A stretch of 64,000 nt of DNA from Endobacter medicaginis (GTDB lineage: Bacteria; Pseudomonadota; Alphaproteobacteria; Acetobacterales; Acetobacteraceae). Positions 27,063 to 36,589 of the stretch are shown here, in pieces. Each line of letters opens with the position of its first letter. Position 1 is the first letter of the stretch. Under the pieces are notes generated by a model. That model saw only the letters and a program-made list of their open reading frames with translations, searched no databases and had not been told where the DNA came from. Where the stretch lies: positions 124,001 to 188,000 of the forward strand of contig NZ_JACHXV010000003.1 of assembly GCF_014192375.1 (NCBI RefSeq), given 5' to 3'. The position numbers and the translations under genes are program-made.

Positions 27063-27087
27063 AAAGGGGGCCTTCGGGCCCCTTTTT
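27063..27087 (+). terminator. Rho-independent terminator after the Cys-repeat gene
   Basis: A ten-pair stem with a TTCG tetraloop: GGGGGCC-TTCG-GGCCCC followed by TTTTT, about 23 bases after the stop codon. The clearest intrinsic terminator of the window. Confidence 0.9.
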
Positions 27088-27144
27088 CATGCAACCCGCC
27101 GTTCCAGCCCGCGTAGGAACAAAACAGAAACAGGAGTGCCGCCC

Positions 27145-27357
27145 ATGTCCCACGTCAAGACCGACGACCATCCCGGCTCGAATACGCAGAAGGACCCCGT
27201 CGACTGGGTCTCTGGCGACGAGCCGATCACCGGCGCGCAGGCGAGCTATCTGTCGACCCTGTCGGAGGAGGCGGGCGAGGCCCCGCCGCCCGAGGGGCTG
27301 ACCAAGGCGGAAGCGTCGCAGCGTATTGACGCGCTCAGGCAGCGTCTGGGGAAATAG
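27145..27357 (+). CDS. DUF3072 family small protein
   Basis: A 70-residue protein matching DUF3072 across its length: KDPVDWVSGDEPITGAQASYL, SEEAGE and LTKAEASQRIDALR. The family is found as small soluble proteins in many proteobacteria and has no assigned function. ATG at 27145 has AGGAG upstream, so the in-frame ATG at 27136 is less likely. Its last 23 bases overlap the end of the converging methyltransferase gene. Confidence 0.88.
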   Translation: MSHVKTDDHPGSNTQKDPVDWVSGDEPITGAQASYLSTLSEEAGEAPPPEGLTKAEASQRIDALRQRLGK

Positions 27358-28591
27358 GCTTCCACAGCAGCCGGTTCGCCGCTTCGAGACGGCTGAAACC
27401 CTCCGGCCAGGCCGCCTCGAACCGCGCCCGGGTCAGCCCGCGCGCGATCGCTGCCTCGGCGATCGCCGCCACCGTGCGGGTGCCATCGACCAGCGGCAGG
27501 ATCGCGCGCATCTCGCGCGGCAGCGGCAGCAGGATCTCGAGCTGGTTGAACGCAACCGGCAGGCTGCCATCCGGCGTCAGCCGCCGCGCGATCTCCTCGG
27601 CCGGCATCTCCCGCGCGACAGGGGTCGCGTCCGGATCGAGCGGGTCGGGCAGGGCAGGGCGTCCGCCGCGGCGGACGGCGTAGGCGATATGGACGTTCAT
27701 GTTGCCGGCCAGCGCCTCGGCCAGGGCGGCGCGCTCGTCGCGGCCAAGGCCCGCGATGCGCGCGCGCAGCTTCGGGTCGGGCAGCAGCGGCGCGGGATCG
27801 TAGCGCAGCGGCTCCATCAGGGCGGCGGCCTCGAGTCCGGCGCGGTCGAGGAAGGCCAGCAGGCCGGGGACGTCATAGGCCACGTCGCGCGGATTGAGCA
27901 GCAGGTCGTAGAGCCCGGCATCGCCGCCGGTGAGGTGGTCGGAGAAGTTCTGGTTCGCGCGCAGCCAGGCGGTGGCGGGCAGATTCCGCATCACCCGACG
28001 CGCCGCATCGAGCCGTGTCGCCGGAGGTTCATCGGCCGGTGCCAGCAGGCGCAGCGCATCCTGAAGCATGTAGACGCCGGTGCGCCCATGCGGCGCATAG
28101 ACCATCAGCCCCATGCCGCCGCCTTCCGCCAGCACCGATGTGAGCGCGCGCAGGCCGGTGTCCGGGTCGGGCAGGTGATGCAGCACGCCGCAGCAATCGA
28201 TGTAGTCGAACGCGCCGAGCCCCGATTCGGGCAGGTCGAGCAGGGACAGGCACCTGAACGAGATGTTGGCCAGCCCGCGCGCCTCCGCCCGGGCACGGGC
28301 GATGGCGAGCGACGCTTCCGAGCGGTCGATGCAGGTGACGTGGCCGGGGCGGCCGGCGCGGGCGAGCTGGGTCGCCAGCATGATCGCTCCGTCGCCGGTG
28401 CCGCAGCCGGCGACCAGCGCGCGCAGCTCGAGGCTGGTCGGGCGGGCGGCGCCGAAGACGTGATGGTCGATCTCGCGCAGATGGCTCGGCGTGCCGATCA
28501 GCAGCCTTCGATGCTCGTCGCGCGGATCACGGGCCGGGTAGGGATAGGCCTCGTACTGCGCGGCGAGGCTGGTATCGGCGAGATCGGTCAT
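27335..28591 (-). CDS. Class I SAM-dependent methyltransferase
   Basis: A 418-residue protein beginning AAQYEAYPYPARDPRDE, with SAM-binding motif I LVAGCGTGDGAIMLA near residue 60 and DYIDCCGVLHHLPDP, typical of class I methyltransferases. A second domain of about 200 residues follows, which I do not recognise. The acceptor is unknown. The open frame extends 34 codons beyond the chosen ATG at 28591, but these lack the conserved start and overlap the end of purF. It lies 14 bases downstream of purF on the same strand and may be in its operon. Confidence 0.85.
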   Translation of the reverse strand: MTDLADTSLAAQYEAYPYPARDPRDEHRRLLIGTPSHLREIDHHVFGAARPTSLELRALVAGCGTGDGAIMLATQLARAGRPGHVTCIDRSEASLAIARARAEARGLANISFRCLSLLDLPESGLGAFDYIDCCGVLHHLPDPDTGLRALTSVLAEGGGMGLMVYAPHGRTGVYMLQDALRLLAPADEPPATRLDAARRVMRNLPATAWLRANQNFSDHLTGGDAGLYDLLLNPRDVAYDVPGLLAFLDRAGLEAAALMEPLRYDPAPLLPDPKLRARIAGLGRDERAALAEALAGNMNVHIAYAVRRGGRPALPDPLDPDATPVAREMPAEEIARRLTPDGSLPVAFNQLEILLPLPREMRAILPLVDGTRTVAAIAEAAIARGLTRARFEAAWPEGFSRLEAANRLLWKPISPDAA

Positions 28592-28605
28592 GTCGCCGGC
28601 AGGGT

Positions 28606-30105
28606 TCAGCGGGTCACCGCGAGTTCGCCGACCCGTGGCGTGCTGGTGAGCGTGAAGTCGCACAGATCGACCGGATAGTCGCCGGTGAAACACGCATCGC
28701 AGTAGACCGGGGCGTCGGCGTCGCGCCCGTCATGGCCGAGCGCGCGGTACAGCCCGTCAATCGAGATGAAGGCGAGGCTGTCGGCACCGATCAGCCGCGC
28801 CATCTCGGCGACGTCGTGGTTGGCGGCCAGCAGCTTGCTTCGCTCGGGGGTGTCGATGCCGTAGAAGCACGACCAGGTGGTCGGCGGCGAGGAGATGCGC
28901 ATGTGCACCTCGGCCGCACCGGCAGCGCGCACCATCTCGACGATCTTGCGGCTGGTGGTGCCGCGCACGATCGAGTCGTCGACCAGGATCACGCGCTTGC
29001 CCTCCAGCATTGCCCGGTTGGCCGAGTGCTTCAGCTTCACCCCGAGATGGCGGATCTGGTCGGTCGGCTCGATGAAGGTCCGCCCGACATAGTGGTTGCG
29101 GATGATGCCCAGCTCGAAGGGGATGCCGCTTTCGGCGGCGAATCCCATCGCCGAGGGCACGCCCGAATCGGGCACCGGCACCACCAGATCGGCATCCACC
29201 GGGCTCTCGCGGGCCAGTTCCGCGCCGATCCGCTTGCGGGTCTCGTAGACGGAATGGCCGTCCATCACCGAATCGGGGCGGGCGAAATAGACGTATTCGA
29301 AGATGCAGAACCGCCCGCGGCGCTGGCCGAACGGCTTGATCGAGTGCACGCCCTCGGCATCGATCACCACGATCTCGCCGGGCTCGACGTCGCGGACGAA
29401 CTCGGCATTGACGATGTCGAGCGCACAGCTCTCCGACGCCAGCACCCAGCACGGCGCCGCCCCCGGCGAGGCGGCCTCGATCCGGCCCAGCACCAGCGGC
29501 CGCACGCCGAGCGGATCGCGCACCCCGATCAGCGCCTCGTCCGACAGGGCGACCAGTGAATACGCCCCCTGCACCTGCTTGATCGCATCGATCAGCCGGT
29601 CGGTGACGTTGGCGTATAGGCTGATGGCGATGAGATGGACGAACACCTCGCTGTCGGTCGAAGACTGGAACAGGCAGCCGCGGCGCACCAGCGCGCGGCG
29701 CAGCGTCCCGGCATTGGTGAGGTTGCCGTTATGGGCGACGGCGAAGCCGCCGAACTCGAAATCGGCGTACAGCGGCTGCACGTTGCGGATCACCGTGTCG
29801 CCGGTCGTGGCGTAGCGGTTGTGGCCGACCGCCGTGCGGCCCGGCAGGGTGGCCATCACCCGCGCATCGCCGAACACGTCGCCCACCAGGCCGAGCCCCT
29901 TGTGGGTGTGGAAATGGGTGCCGTCATAGGTGACGATGCCGGTGGCTTCCTGGCCGCGATGCTGCAGCGCATGCAGGCCGAGCGCGGTCAGCGCACCCGC
30001 ATCCTGGGCGTTGAAGATGCCGAACACGCCGCACTCCTCGTGCAGCTTGTCATCCGCGCCGCGCAGATCCCCGGCTGCGTCGTCCCCGGCAGGCCGCGTC
30101 GTCAT
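28606..30105 (-). CDS. purF: Amidophosphoribosyltransferase
   Basis: A 499-residue enzyme that makes 5-phosphoribosylamine from PRPP and glutamine, the first step of purine synthesis. Cys25 in HEECGVFGIF is the glutaminase nucleophile, uncovered after removal of a short propeptide. LQHRGQEATGI and NGNLTN follow, and the PRPP loop is VILVDDSIVRGTTS. The C-terminal CDACFTGDYP segment resembles the Bacillus-type enzyme that carries an iron-sulphur cluster. It follows cvpA on the same strand, the classical cvpA-purF arrangement. Confidence 0.96.
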   Translation of the reverse strand: MTTRPAGDDAAGDLRGADDKLHEECGVFGIFNAQDAGALTALGLHALQHRGQEATGIVTYDGTHFHTHKGLGLVGDVFGDARVMATLPGRTAVGHNRYATTGDTVIRNVQPLYADFEFGGFAVAHNGNLTNAGTLRRALVRRGCLFQSSTDSEVFVHLIAISLYANVTDRLIDAIKQVQGAYSLVALSDEALIGVRDPLGVRPLVLGRIEAASPGAAPCWVLASESCALDIVNAEFVRDVEPGEIVVIDAEGVHSIKPFGQRRGRFCIFEYVYFARPDSVMDGHSVYETRKRIGAELARESPVDADLVVPVPDSGVPSAMGFAAESGIPFELGIIRNHYVGRTFIEPTDQIRHLGVKLKHSANRAMLEGKRVILVDDSIVRGTTSRKIVEMVRAAGAAEVHMRISSPPTTWSCFYGIDTPERSKLLAANHDVAEMARLIGADSLAFISIDGLYRALGHDGRDADAPVYCDACFTGDYPVDLCDFTLTSTPRVGELAVTR

Positions 30106-30151
30106 GTCTCATCTACTCCCGGGCGGCGCGCCGTCGGGCGGCGTCGCGTCA

Positions 30152-30709
30152 TCACAGCTTCGAGCCGTCCGGCTCCGATGCGTCGGGAGCCGGGCTGGGC
30201 GTGGTCATAGAGCCTGGGACCTCCAGATGCACGCGGAATGCGTCCGGCAGCCAGGTTTGCGCCCGTTTGGCGGCCCCGTAGATATAGGGAAGGCTCTGTG
30301 ATTTTTGCACCACATCCGGCCACACCCCGATCGGTGCCGCGACGGAGGCCAGCATGTAGGCGCCGACGAACGCCGCCACCGCGCGGGCCAGCCCGAACCC
30401 GAAGCCCGCCAGCCGGTCGAGCCCGCCGAGCGGCGAGGCGCTGACCGCGCGCGAGACCAGCGACGTCAGCAGCGAGAACGCCACCAGCGCGGCCACGAAG
30501 CCGATCGCCGCACCCCCGATCGCGGCGAGCTGGGCATTGTCGGTCACGTGCAGCCCCAGGGCGGTGAGCTGCGGCAGGAAGCGGATCGCCAGCCACACCG
30601 CCACGATCCACGCGCCGATGCCGAGCAGCTCGCGCAGCAGCCCGCGCCACAGCCCGGCCAGCGCCGAGATCGCGGTCAACGCCAGCAGGGCGATGTCGAA
30701 GCCGTTCAC
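30152..30709 (-). CDS. cvpA: CvpA family membrane protein
   Basis: A 185-residue protein with four predicted membrane helices, starting with FDIALLALTAISALAGLWRG, which contains the family's conserved G-x-x-R-G turn. CvpA is linked to colicin V production and, in enterobacteria, to bile salt and envelope stress resistance; its biochemical role is not settled. It lies 46 bases upstream of purF as in many proteobacteria. Start GTG at 30709. The C-terminal tail beyond residue 140 is polar and Pro/Ser-rich. Confidence 0.9.
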   Translation of the reverse strand: MNGFDIALLALTAISALAGLWRGLLRELLGIGAWIVAVWLAIRFLPQLTALGLHVTDNAQLAAIGGAAIGFVAALVAFSLLTSLVSRAVSASPLGGLDRLAGFGFGLARAVAAFVGAYMLASVAAPIGVWPDVVQKSQSLPYIYGAAKRAQTWLPDAFRVHLEVPGSMTTPSPAPDASEPDGSKL

Positions 30710-30924
30710 CGTTCAGCTCGTCCTCAATTCGCGCCCACAGCGTTCATATCGCCCCGCCGGGTGCAAGTCCCGATCCGGCGGTTGCGGCGCACGCGCCACA
30801 GCGCGCCGGCCGGGTGATCGTTGCGGGATGTGTCCGGCTGGCGCGACACAACCGACACGTTATGGTAGGCAGGTGTGAGTTGATGTCACCCACCGACGCC
30901 GTTTCCGGCGCTGAGGAGTGTTCT

Positions 30925-33189
30925 GTGGAGCCTGGTTTCGAAGCACAGGAAGCCGGCGGCGGCCATGGTGGCACCGCATTCACCCCGCAGGACGTGCGGC
31001 TGCGCGCCGTCATCCAGGCGGCGCAGTTCCACGGCGTCGAGATGGACGCCAAGGAATTTCGCGGCGAGAGCGACGAGGCCTCGCCCTCACCGGCGACACT
31101 GGTGCGCTGGCTGCGCGAGAACGGGCTGGTGGCGGTCGGCATGCGCCTGAAATGGCGCTACCTGGTGCGGCTGGGCAATGTGCCGCCGGTGGTGCTGATG
31201 TTCCGCGACGGCTCGGCCGGGCTGGTGGTGGCGACCGATCCCGGCTCGGGCGTGGTGTGGATGCGCGACCCGATGGGCGGTGCGAACGACCCGGCGGTCG
31301 CGGTCGACGAGCTTCGCCTGTCGCAGGTCTGGACCGGCGACGTGGTGATGGTGCGCCGCACCCGCAACGCCTCCGAGGACGAGCAGCCGTTCGACCTGCG
31401 CTGGTTCGTGCATCTGGTGCTGGGCGAGCGCAAGTCGCTGCGGGCGATCATGTATGCGTCGATGGTGCTGTCGGTGGTCACCATCATCCCGCCGCTGATC
31501 GTCATGCAGGTGCTCGACCGTGTGGTGGGCTACAACTCGCTCGCGACGCTGTTCTCGGTGGCGATGATCATCGTGGCGTTCAGCGCCTACGAGATCTTCC
31601 TGAGCTATGCGCGGCGCGAGCTGACGCTGGTGATGTCGGGCCGGATCGACGCGCGGCTGAGTCTGGCGATGTTCAACCGGCTGCTGGCGCTGCCGCTGGA
31701 GTTCTTCGAGCGCAACCAGGCCGGCGTGACCATCGGCCGCGTATTGGCGATCTACCGGGTGCGCGACTTCCTCACCGGCCGGCTCATGAGCACCTTCCTC
31801 GACATGTTCACCCTGGTCGTGGTGCTGCCGTTCCTGTTCGTGCTGGCGCCGGCGCTGGCCTGGATGGTGCTGGCCGCGGCGGGGCTGATCGCGCTGATCA
31901 TCGTGTTGTTCCTGCCGCCGATCGCGCGGGCGATGGGGTTCGTCATCACCGCCGAGAACCGTCGCGGCAGCATCCTCTACGAAACCGTCGCCGGCATCCG
32001 CACCATCAAGACCCTCGCCCTCGAGCACACCCGCCGGATGATGTGGGACGACGTCACCGCGGAAGTCACCACCGCGCGGCTGAATGCCGGGCGGGTCGGC
32101 AACTACGCGCAGACCGCGACGATGCCGTTCGATCTGTTCATCAACCGCGGCATCATCCTTGTCGGCGCCTACATGGTCGTGCGCTACAATCTCTCCGGCG
32201 GCCAGTCGGGGCTCAATATCGGCATCGGCGCGCTGGTGGCCTTCATGATGCTCGGCGGCCGCGTCGCCTCGCCGCTGGTCAACATGGCGCGTCTGCTCGA
32301 GGACCTCACGGAGGTGCGCGGCAGCCTGAGCGAGGCCGGCGCGGTGCTCAACCAGCCGACCGAGACCAAGGCGCTGACCACCGGCATGCGCCCGCCGGTC
32401 GCCGGTGCGCTGAGCTTCAACGACGTCAACTTCACCTATCCGGGCGCACAGACCAAGGCGCTCAACGGCGTCACCTTCGAGGTGCCGGCCGGCACCATGC
32501 TGGGGCTGGTGGGCCGGTCGGGCTCGGGCAAGTCGACCATCACCCGCCTGCTGCAGGGCGTCAGCCGCTCCTATACCGGCTTCCTCAAGCTCGACGGCGT
32601 CGACCTGCGCGAGATCAACCTCAACTACCTGCGCCGCAGCTTCGGCGTCGTGCTCCAGGACAACTTCCTCTTCCGCGGCACCATCCGTGACAACATCACC
32701 GCCGGCCGCCCCGGCCTGTCGATCGACGACGTCGCCCGTGCCGCCCGCCTCGCCGGTGCCGAGGAATTCATCGAGCGCATGCCGCAGGGCTACGAGACCT
32801 TCATCGAGGAAGGCTCGACCAACATCTCCGGCGGCCAGCGCCAGCGCCTCGCCATCGCGCGCGCGCTGATCTCCGACCCCAAGCTGATGATCCTCGACGA
32901 GGCGACCAGCGCGCTCGACCCCGAGAGCGAGGCGCTGGTCAACGCCAACCTGCTGCGCATCGGCCGCGGCCGCACCATGGTCATCGTCTCCCACCGCCTC
33001 TCCTCGCTGGTCGACTGCGACCAGATCCTGGTGATGGATCGCGGCGCGGTGGTCGATATCGGGCCGCACAAGGTGCTGCTTGAACGCTGCACGATCTATC
33101 GCCAGCTCTGGCTCCAGCAGAACCGCCATCTCGACCCGCAGGGCGGCAAGTCATCGCCGTCGGCGATGCTGGCCGAAGGAGACCGCTGA
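30925..33189 (+). CDS. Type I secretion ABC transporter with C39-like domain
   Basis: The N-terminal ~120 residues form a peptidase C39-like domain without the catalytic Cys, as in HlyB, so it should hold unfolded cargo rather than cut it. A six-helix membrane domain follows (about residues 155-430), then an ATPase with Walker A GRSGSGKST, Q-loop VLQDN, signature ISGGQRQR, Walker B LMILDEATSALD and H-loop VSHRLSS. GTG at 30925 has GAGGAG at ideal spacing; in-frame ATG at 30883 (AGGTG upstream) would add 14 residues. The stop overlaps the adaptor start by one base. It exports an unfolded protein in one step with the HlyD protein and a TolC-type channel encoded elsewhere. Confidence 0.93.
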   Translation: MEPGFEAQEAGGGHGGTAFTPQDVRLRAVIQAAQFHGVEMDAKEFRGESDEASPSPATLVRWLRENGLVAVGMRLKWRYLVRLGNVPPVVLMFRDGSAGLVVATDPGSGVVWMRDPMGGANDPAVAVDELRLSQVWTGDVVMVRRTRNASEDEQPFDLRWFVHLVLGERKSLRAIMYASMVLSVVTIIPPLIVMQVLDRVVGYNSLATLFSVAMIIVAFSAYEIFLSYARRELTLVMSGRIDARLSLAMFNRLLALPLEFFERNQAGVTIGRVLAIYRVRDFLTGRLMSTFLDMFTLVVVLPFLFVLAPALAWMVLAAAGLIALIIVLFLPPIARAMGFVITAENRRGSILYETVAGIRTIKTLALEHTRRMMWDDVTAEVTTARLNAGRVGNYAQTATMPFDLFINRGIILVGAYMVVRYNLSGGQSGLNIGIGALVAFMMLGGRVASPLVNMARLLEDLTEVRGSLSEAGAVLNQPTETKALTTGMRPPVAGALSFNDVNFTYPGAQTKALNGVTFEVPAGTMLGLVGRSGSGKSTITRLLQGVSRSYTGFLKLDGVDLREINLNYLRRSFGVVLQDNFLFRGTIRDNITAGRPGLSIDDVARAARLAGAEEFIERMPQGYETFIEEGSTNISGGQRQRLAIARALISDPKLMILDEATSALDPESEALVNANLLRIGRGRTMVIVSHRLSSLVDCDQILVMDRGAVVDIGPHKVLLERCTIYRQLWLQQNRHLDPQGGKSSPSAMLAEGDR

Positions 33190-34610
33190 TGAGTGGCCGC
33201 AACAGCCTGATCCCGTCGAGGCGCGACATCGAGCCGGCCGAAGACCAGGAAGGCAATGACGACATGCCGCAGGCGCTGCTGGAGTTCCACTCGCCCAGCG
33301 CCGCCGTCCTCGCGATGCCGCCGCGCGCGTCGGCGCGCTTCATCACCTGGGTGATCGGCTCGATGGCGGTGGCGACCATCGTCGGCATGTGCGTGCTGCC
33401 GCTGGATCGCGTGGTCAGCGCCGACGGGCGCCTGATCTCGACGCGCTCCACCGTGCTGGTCGAGCCGATCGAGTCGGCGATCGTACGCCGCATCCTGGTC
33501 CACGAGGGGCAGGAGGTGAAGAAGGGCGAGGTGCTGGTCGAACTCGATCCGACCATCAGCGACGCCGACATCCTCAACCTGCGCCACCAGGTCGACAGCT
33601 ATGCCGCGCAGGTCGCCCGGCTCACCGCGCAGGCCAAGGGCGAGGAATACGTCGTCGATCCGAACTCGCCCTCCTCGACCCAGCAGGCGGCGATCTTCCT
33701 GCGCCAGAGCCAGGAATACCGCGCCAAGCTCGAGAACTACGACCAGCAGATCGCCTCGCAGCGCAGCCAGCTCCAGGGCTATCTGGCCGACGCGGCCCTG
33801 TTCGCCGGCCGGGTCAAGGTGGCGCAGGACGTCCACGCCATGCGCCAGCAGCTCCTGCGCGACCAGGTCGGCAGCCGGCTGAACTCGCTCGCCTCGCAGG
33901 ACCAGCTGATGGAGGTGCAGCGTTCGGAAGCGGAGGCGCGCGCCAACGCCATCGCCACCCAGAACAAGCTCGCCGCCCTCGAGGCCGAGCGCGACGGCTA
34001 CGTGCAGAACACCAAGGCCACCACCTTCGAGAACCTGACCGACAGCCAGCGCCACCTGTTCGAGGCCCGCGACGATTTCGCCAAGGCCGACCTGCGCGCC
34101 CATCTGACCAACCTCACCGCGCCAGAAGATTCGGTGGTGCTGACCATCGCCAAGGTCGCCACCGGCTCCGTGCTCCAGGCCGGCTCGGAGGTGATGACGC
34201 TGGTGCCGACCGACGCGCCGCTCGAGGTCGAGGGCATCGCGACCGCCAAGGATTCCGGCTATCTGCGCCTCGGCGACAAGGCCAACATCAAGTTCGCGAC
34301 CTTCCCCTCGATGCGCTATGGCGGCGCGCAGGGCACGCTGGTCAATGTCAGTGCCGACAGCTTCTCCGAGAAAACCAACCGTGAGGGCCTCCCCGAGAGT
34401 TCCGGGCTCAACCCGGTGCCGACGGGGGCGTCGTTCTACCGGCTGCGCATCCGCATCGACAAATACACGCTGCACGGAGTGCCGAACTATTTCCATCCGG
34501 TGCCGGGCATGCCGGTCACCGCCGACATCCTGGTCGGCAAGCGGACGATGATGGAGTTCCTGCTCGGCTCGGTCATGCCGGTCGCGACGGAAGGCATGCG
34601 GGAGCCCTGA
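33189..34610 (+). CDS. Type I secretion membrane fusion protein (HlyD family)
   Basis: A 473-residue adaptor with a cytoplasmic N-terminus of about 55 residues, one membrane helix (ITWVIGSMAVATIVGMCVLP), a lipoyl half-motif VEPIESAIVRRILVHEGQEVKKG, a long coiled-coil (about residues 125-300) and the returning half with LTAPEDSVVLTI, plus the C-terminal VPGMPVTADILVGKRTMMEFLL that is typical of HlyD/PrtE adaptors. It pairs with the upstream ABC transporter, whose stop overlaps its start codon. No outer-membrane partner lies in this cluster. Confidence 0.93.
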   Translation: MSGRNSLIPSRRDIEPAEDQEGNDDMPQALLEFHSPSAAVLAMPPRASARFITWVIGSMAVATIVGMCVLPLDRVVSADGRLISTRSTVLVEPIESAIVRRILVHEGQEVKKGEVLVELDPTISDADILNLRHQVDSYAAQVARLTAQAKGEEYVVDPNSPSSTQQAAIFLRQSQEYRAKLENYDQQIASQRSQLQGYLADAALFAGRVKVAQDVHAMRQQLLRDQVGSRLNSLASQDQLMEVQRSEAEARANAIATQNKLAALEAERDGYVQNTKATTFENLTDSQRHLFEARDDFAKADLRAHLTNLTAPEDSVVLTIAKVATGSVLQAGSEVMTLVPTDAPLEVEGIATAKDSGYLRLGDKANIKFATFPSMRYGGAQGTLVNVSADSFSEKTNREGLPESSGLNPVPTGASFYRLRIRIDKYTLHGVPNYFHPVPGMPVTADILVGKRTMMEFLLGSVMPVATEGMREP

Positions 34611-34639
34611 GTGCGTAACCCGGCCGAGCAGGAGCAGCG

Positions 34640-36580
34640 ATGAGCCTCGCGCAAAGACTGGCTGCGGTCCTGTCGCCGGCCGCGCGGCTGAAATACGGGC
34701 TCGAACTGGCCGCTGCCGGCGAGCACACGAAGGCCTTCGCGCAGTTCGCGAAAGCCGCCGCCGCCGGGGTGACCGAGGCGCAGTTCCGCGCCGGGCGCGC
34801 CTATCTCGACGGCCGCGGCGTGCCGGTCAGCCGCGACGAGGGCGCGCGCTGGATGCGGCGCGCGGCGGAGGGCGGCTGGGCCGAGGCGGCCTATGTGCTG
34901 TCCACCCTGTATCTCTATGGCCTGGTCGCCCCCGAGAACAGCAGTGCGAACTCCCTGTTCGCCACCGGCGTCTCGGCGCGCGGTGAAGGCGAGCCGGATT
35001 TCGACAATGCCAGGCTCTGGGCGCAGCGCGCTGCCGATGGCGGCTCCGCCGAGGGCCAGGCGATGCTCGGCTATGTGCTGACCTCCGGCCCGGAGGCGAT
35101 GCGCGACCTGCCGCGTGCCGAGCGCCTCTACCGGCAGTCGGCCGATGCCGGCTGCCCGCAGGGCGCGCTCGGCCTTGGCCTCGCCGTGCTCGCCGCCGCA
35201 CCTGCTGACGGCGAGACCGAGGCCGAAAAGCACGTGCGCGCCGCCGCCTGGCTGCGCCGCGCGGCCGAGGGCGGGCTCGGCACCGCCCATTACCTGCTCG
35301 GCGTGATGGCGGCGTCCGGCCAGGGGCTCGAACAGGACGAGGCCGTGGCGGTGCGTCACTACCGCGAGGCCGCCGCCGCCGGGGTAAGGGCCGGTCAGGC
35401 ACGTTATGGCTATGCGCTGATCCAGGGCCGCGGCATCGAACGCAACATCAACGAGGGCGAATCCTGGCTGCGTCGCGCCGGCCTGTCCGGCGACATCGAG
35501 GCGCAGGCGATGATCGGCGATCTGTATGCCCGCGGCGGCGATCTGCCGCCGAACTACGCCGAGGCCGCGCTGTGGTATGCGCGCGCCGCCGATGGCGGCC
35601 ATTCGGCGGCGGCCCGCGCGCTGGGGCTGCTGTTCCTGACCGGGGCCGGCGTGCAGCGCGACCCCGAGGAGGCGGCGCGCTGGTTCCGGATCTCCGCCGA
35701 GCGCGGCGACAGCCTCGCCCAGGCCGATCTCGGCAATCTGGTGATGAGCGGCGAGGCCGGGCCGGCCGCGCAGCAGGGCGCGCGCGAGATGTACGAGCGC
35801 GCTGCCGAGAACGGCGACCTCGTCGCCGCCTTCAATTTCGGCGTCTGCCTCGCCAAGGGCGTCGGCGTCGAGCGCAATGCGTCGGCGGCGGCGGAATGGA
35901 TGCGCCGCGCCGCCGAGGGCGTGGTCAATGCGCAGTTCTGGTATGGCCGCATGCTGCTGGAGGGCAACGGGGTCGCCGCCGACCCGGTGGCGGCGCGCGA
36001 CTGGATCGGCCGCGCGGCGGCGGCCGGCATGACCGACGCCGAAGCGCAGCTCGGCGAGATGCTGCTGACCGCGGCAGGCGGCGAGCGCGACGATCCCGCG
36101 GCCCTGGCGATGTTCGAGCGTGCCGCCGCCAAGGGCCATGTGCTGTCGATGTTCTCCGCCGGCGCGATGCTGGGCGGCGGTCATCAGGTGCCGGTCGACC
36201 GGGTGCGCGCGCAAGCCTATTTCGAACGCGCCGCCGAGAGCGGCCATGCCACCGCGCAGCTGATGCTGGGCCGCTATCTCGCCGACGGGCTGGCCGGCGA
36301 GCGCGACATCGCCAAGGCGCGTCACTGGCTGCAGACCGCCAAGGCGCGCGGGGTGTCGCATGCTGCGGTCGATCTCGCCCGGCTGCCGCCCGAGGGCGGC
36401 GCGGCCGACGCAACGCCGGCCGAGACCGGCCAGGCATCGCCGCTGATCGAGCAGGCCGCGCCACCCGCCGGTCAAGCCCCGAACGAGGCGGCGCCGCGTG
36501 TGCCCGACGCCGAGCGGCCACCGGCCCGCGATATCGTGCCGAGCATCTTTTCCGTGCCGCCGCGCGCCAGCGGCGGCTGA
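34640..36580 (+). CDS. Sel1/TPR-like repeat protein
   Basis: A 646-residue protein made almost wholly of about 14-15 Sel1 repeats of ~36 residues, each ending in patterns such as A..W.RRAAEGG or A..WYARAADGG. Sel1 solenoids are protein-binding scaffolds. No signal peptide is evident, so it probably acts in the cytoplasm. A Pro/Ala-rich tail of about 80 residues ends the chain. It follows the HlyD gene by 29 bases and precedes the large glycosyltransferase by nine bases, so it is inside the secretion/glycosylation operon and may organise cargo, transferases or the transporter (inference). Confidence 0.9.
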   Translation: MSLAQRLAAVLSPAARLKYGLELAAAGEHTKAFAQFAKAAAAGVTEAQFRAGRAYLDGRGVPVSRDEGARWMRRAAEGGWAEAAYVLSTLYLYGLVAPENSSANSLFATGVSARGEGEPDFDNARLWAQRAADGGSAEGQAMLGYVLTSGPEAMRDLPRAERLYRQSADAGCPQGALGLGLAVLAAAPADGETEAEKHVRAAAWLRRAAEGGLGTAHYLLGVMAASGQGLEQDEAVAVRHYREAAAAGVRAGQARYGYALIQGRGIERNINEGESWLRRAGLSGDIEAQAMIGDLYARGGDLPPNYAEAALWYARAADGGHSAAARALGLLFLTGAGVQRDPEEAARWFRISAERGDSLAQADLGNLVMSGEAGPAAQQGAREMYERAAENGDLVAAFNFGVCLAKGVGVERNASAAAEWMRRAAEGVVNAQFWYGRMLLEGNGVAADPVAARDWIGRAAAAGMTDAEAQLGEMLLTAAGGERDDPAALAMFERAAAKGHVLSMFSAGAMLGGGHQVPVDRVRAQAYFERAAESGHATAQLMLGRYLADGLAGERDIAKARHWLQTAKARGVSHAAVDLARLPPEGGAADATPAETGQASPLIEQAAPPAGQAPNEAAPRVPDAERPPARDIVPSIFSVPPRASGG

Positions 36581-36589
36581 GCGGGCGCG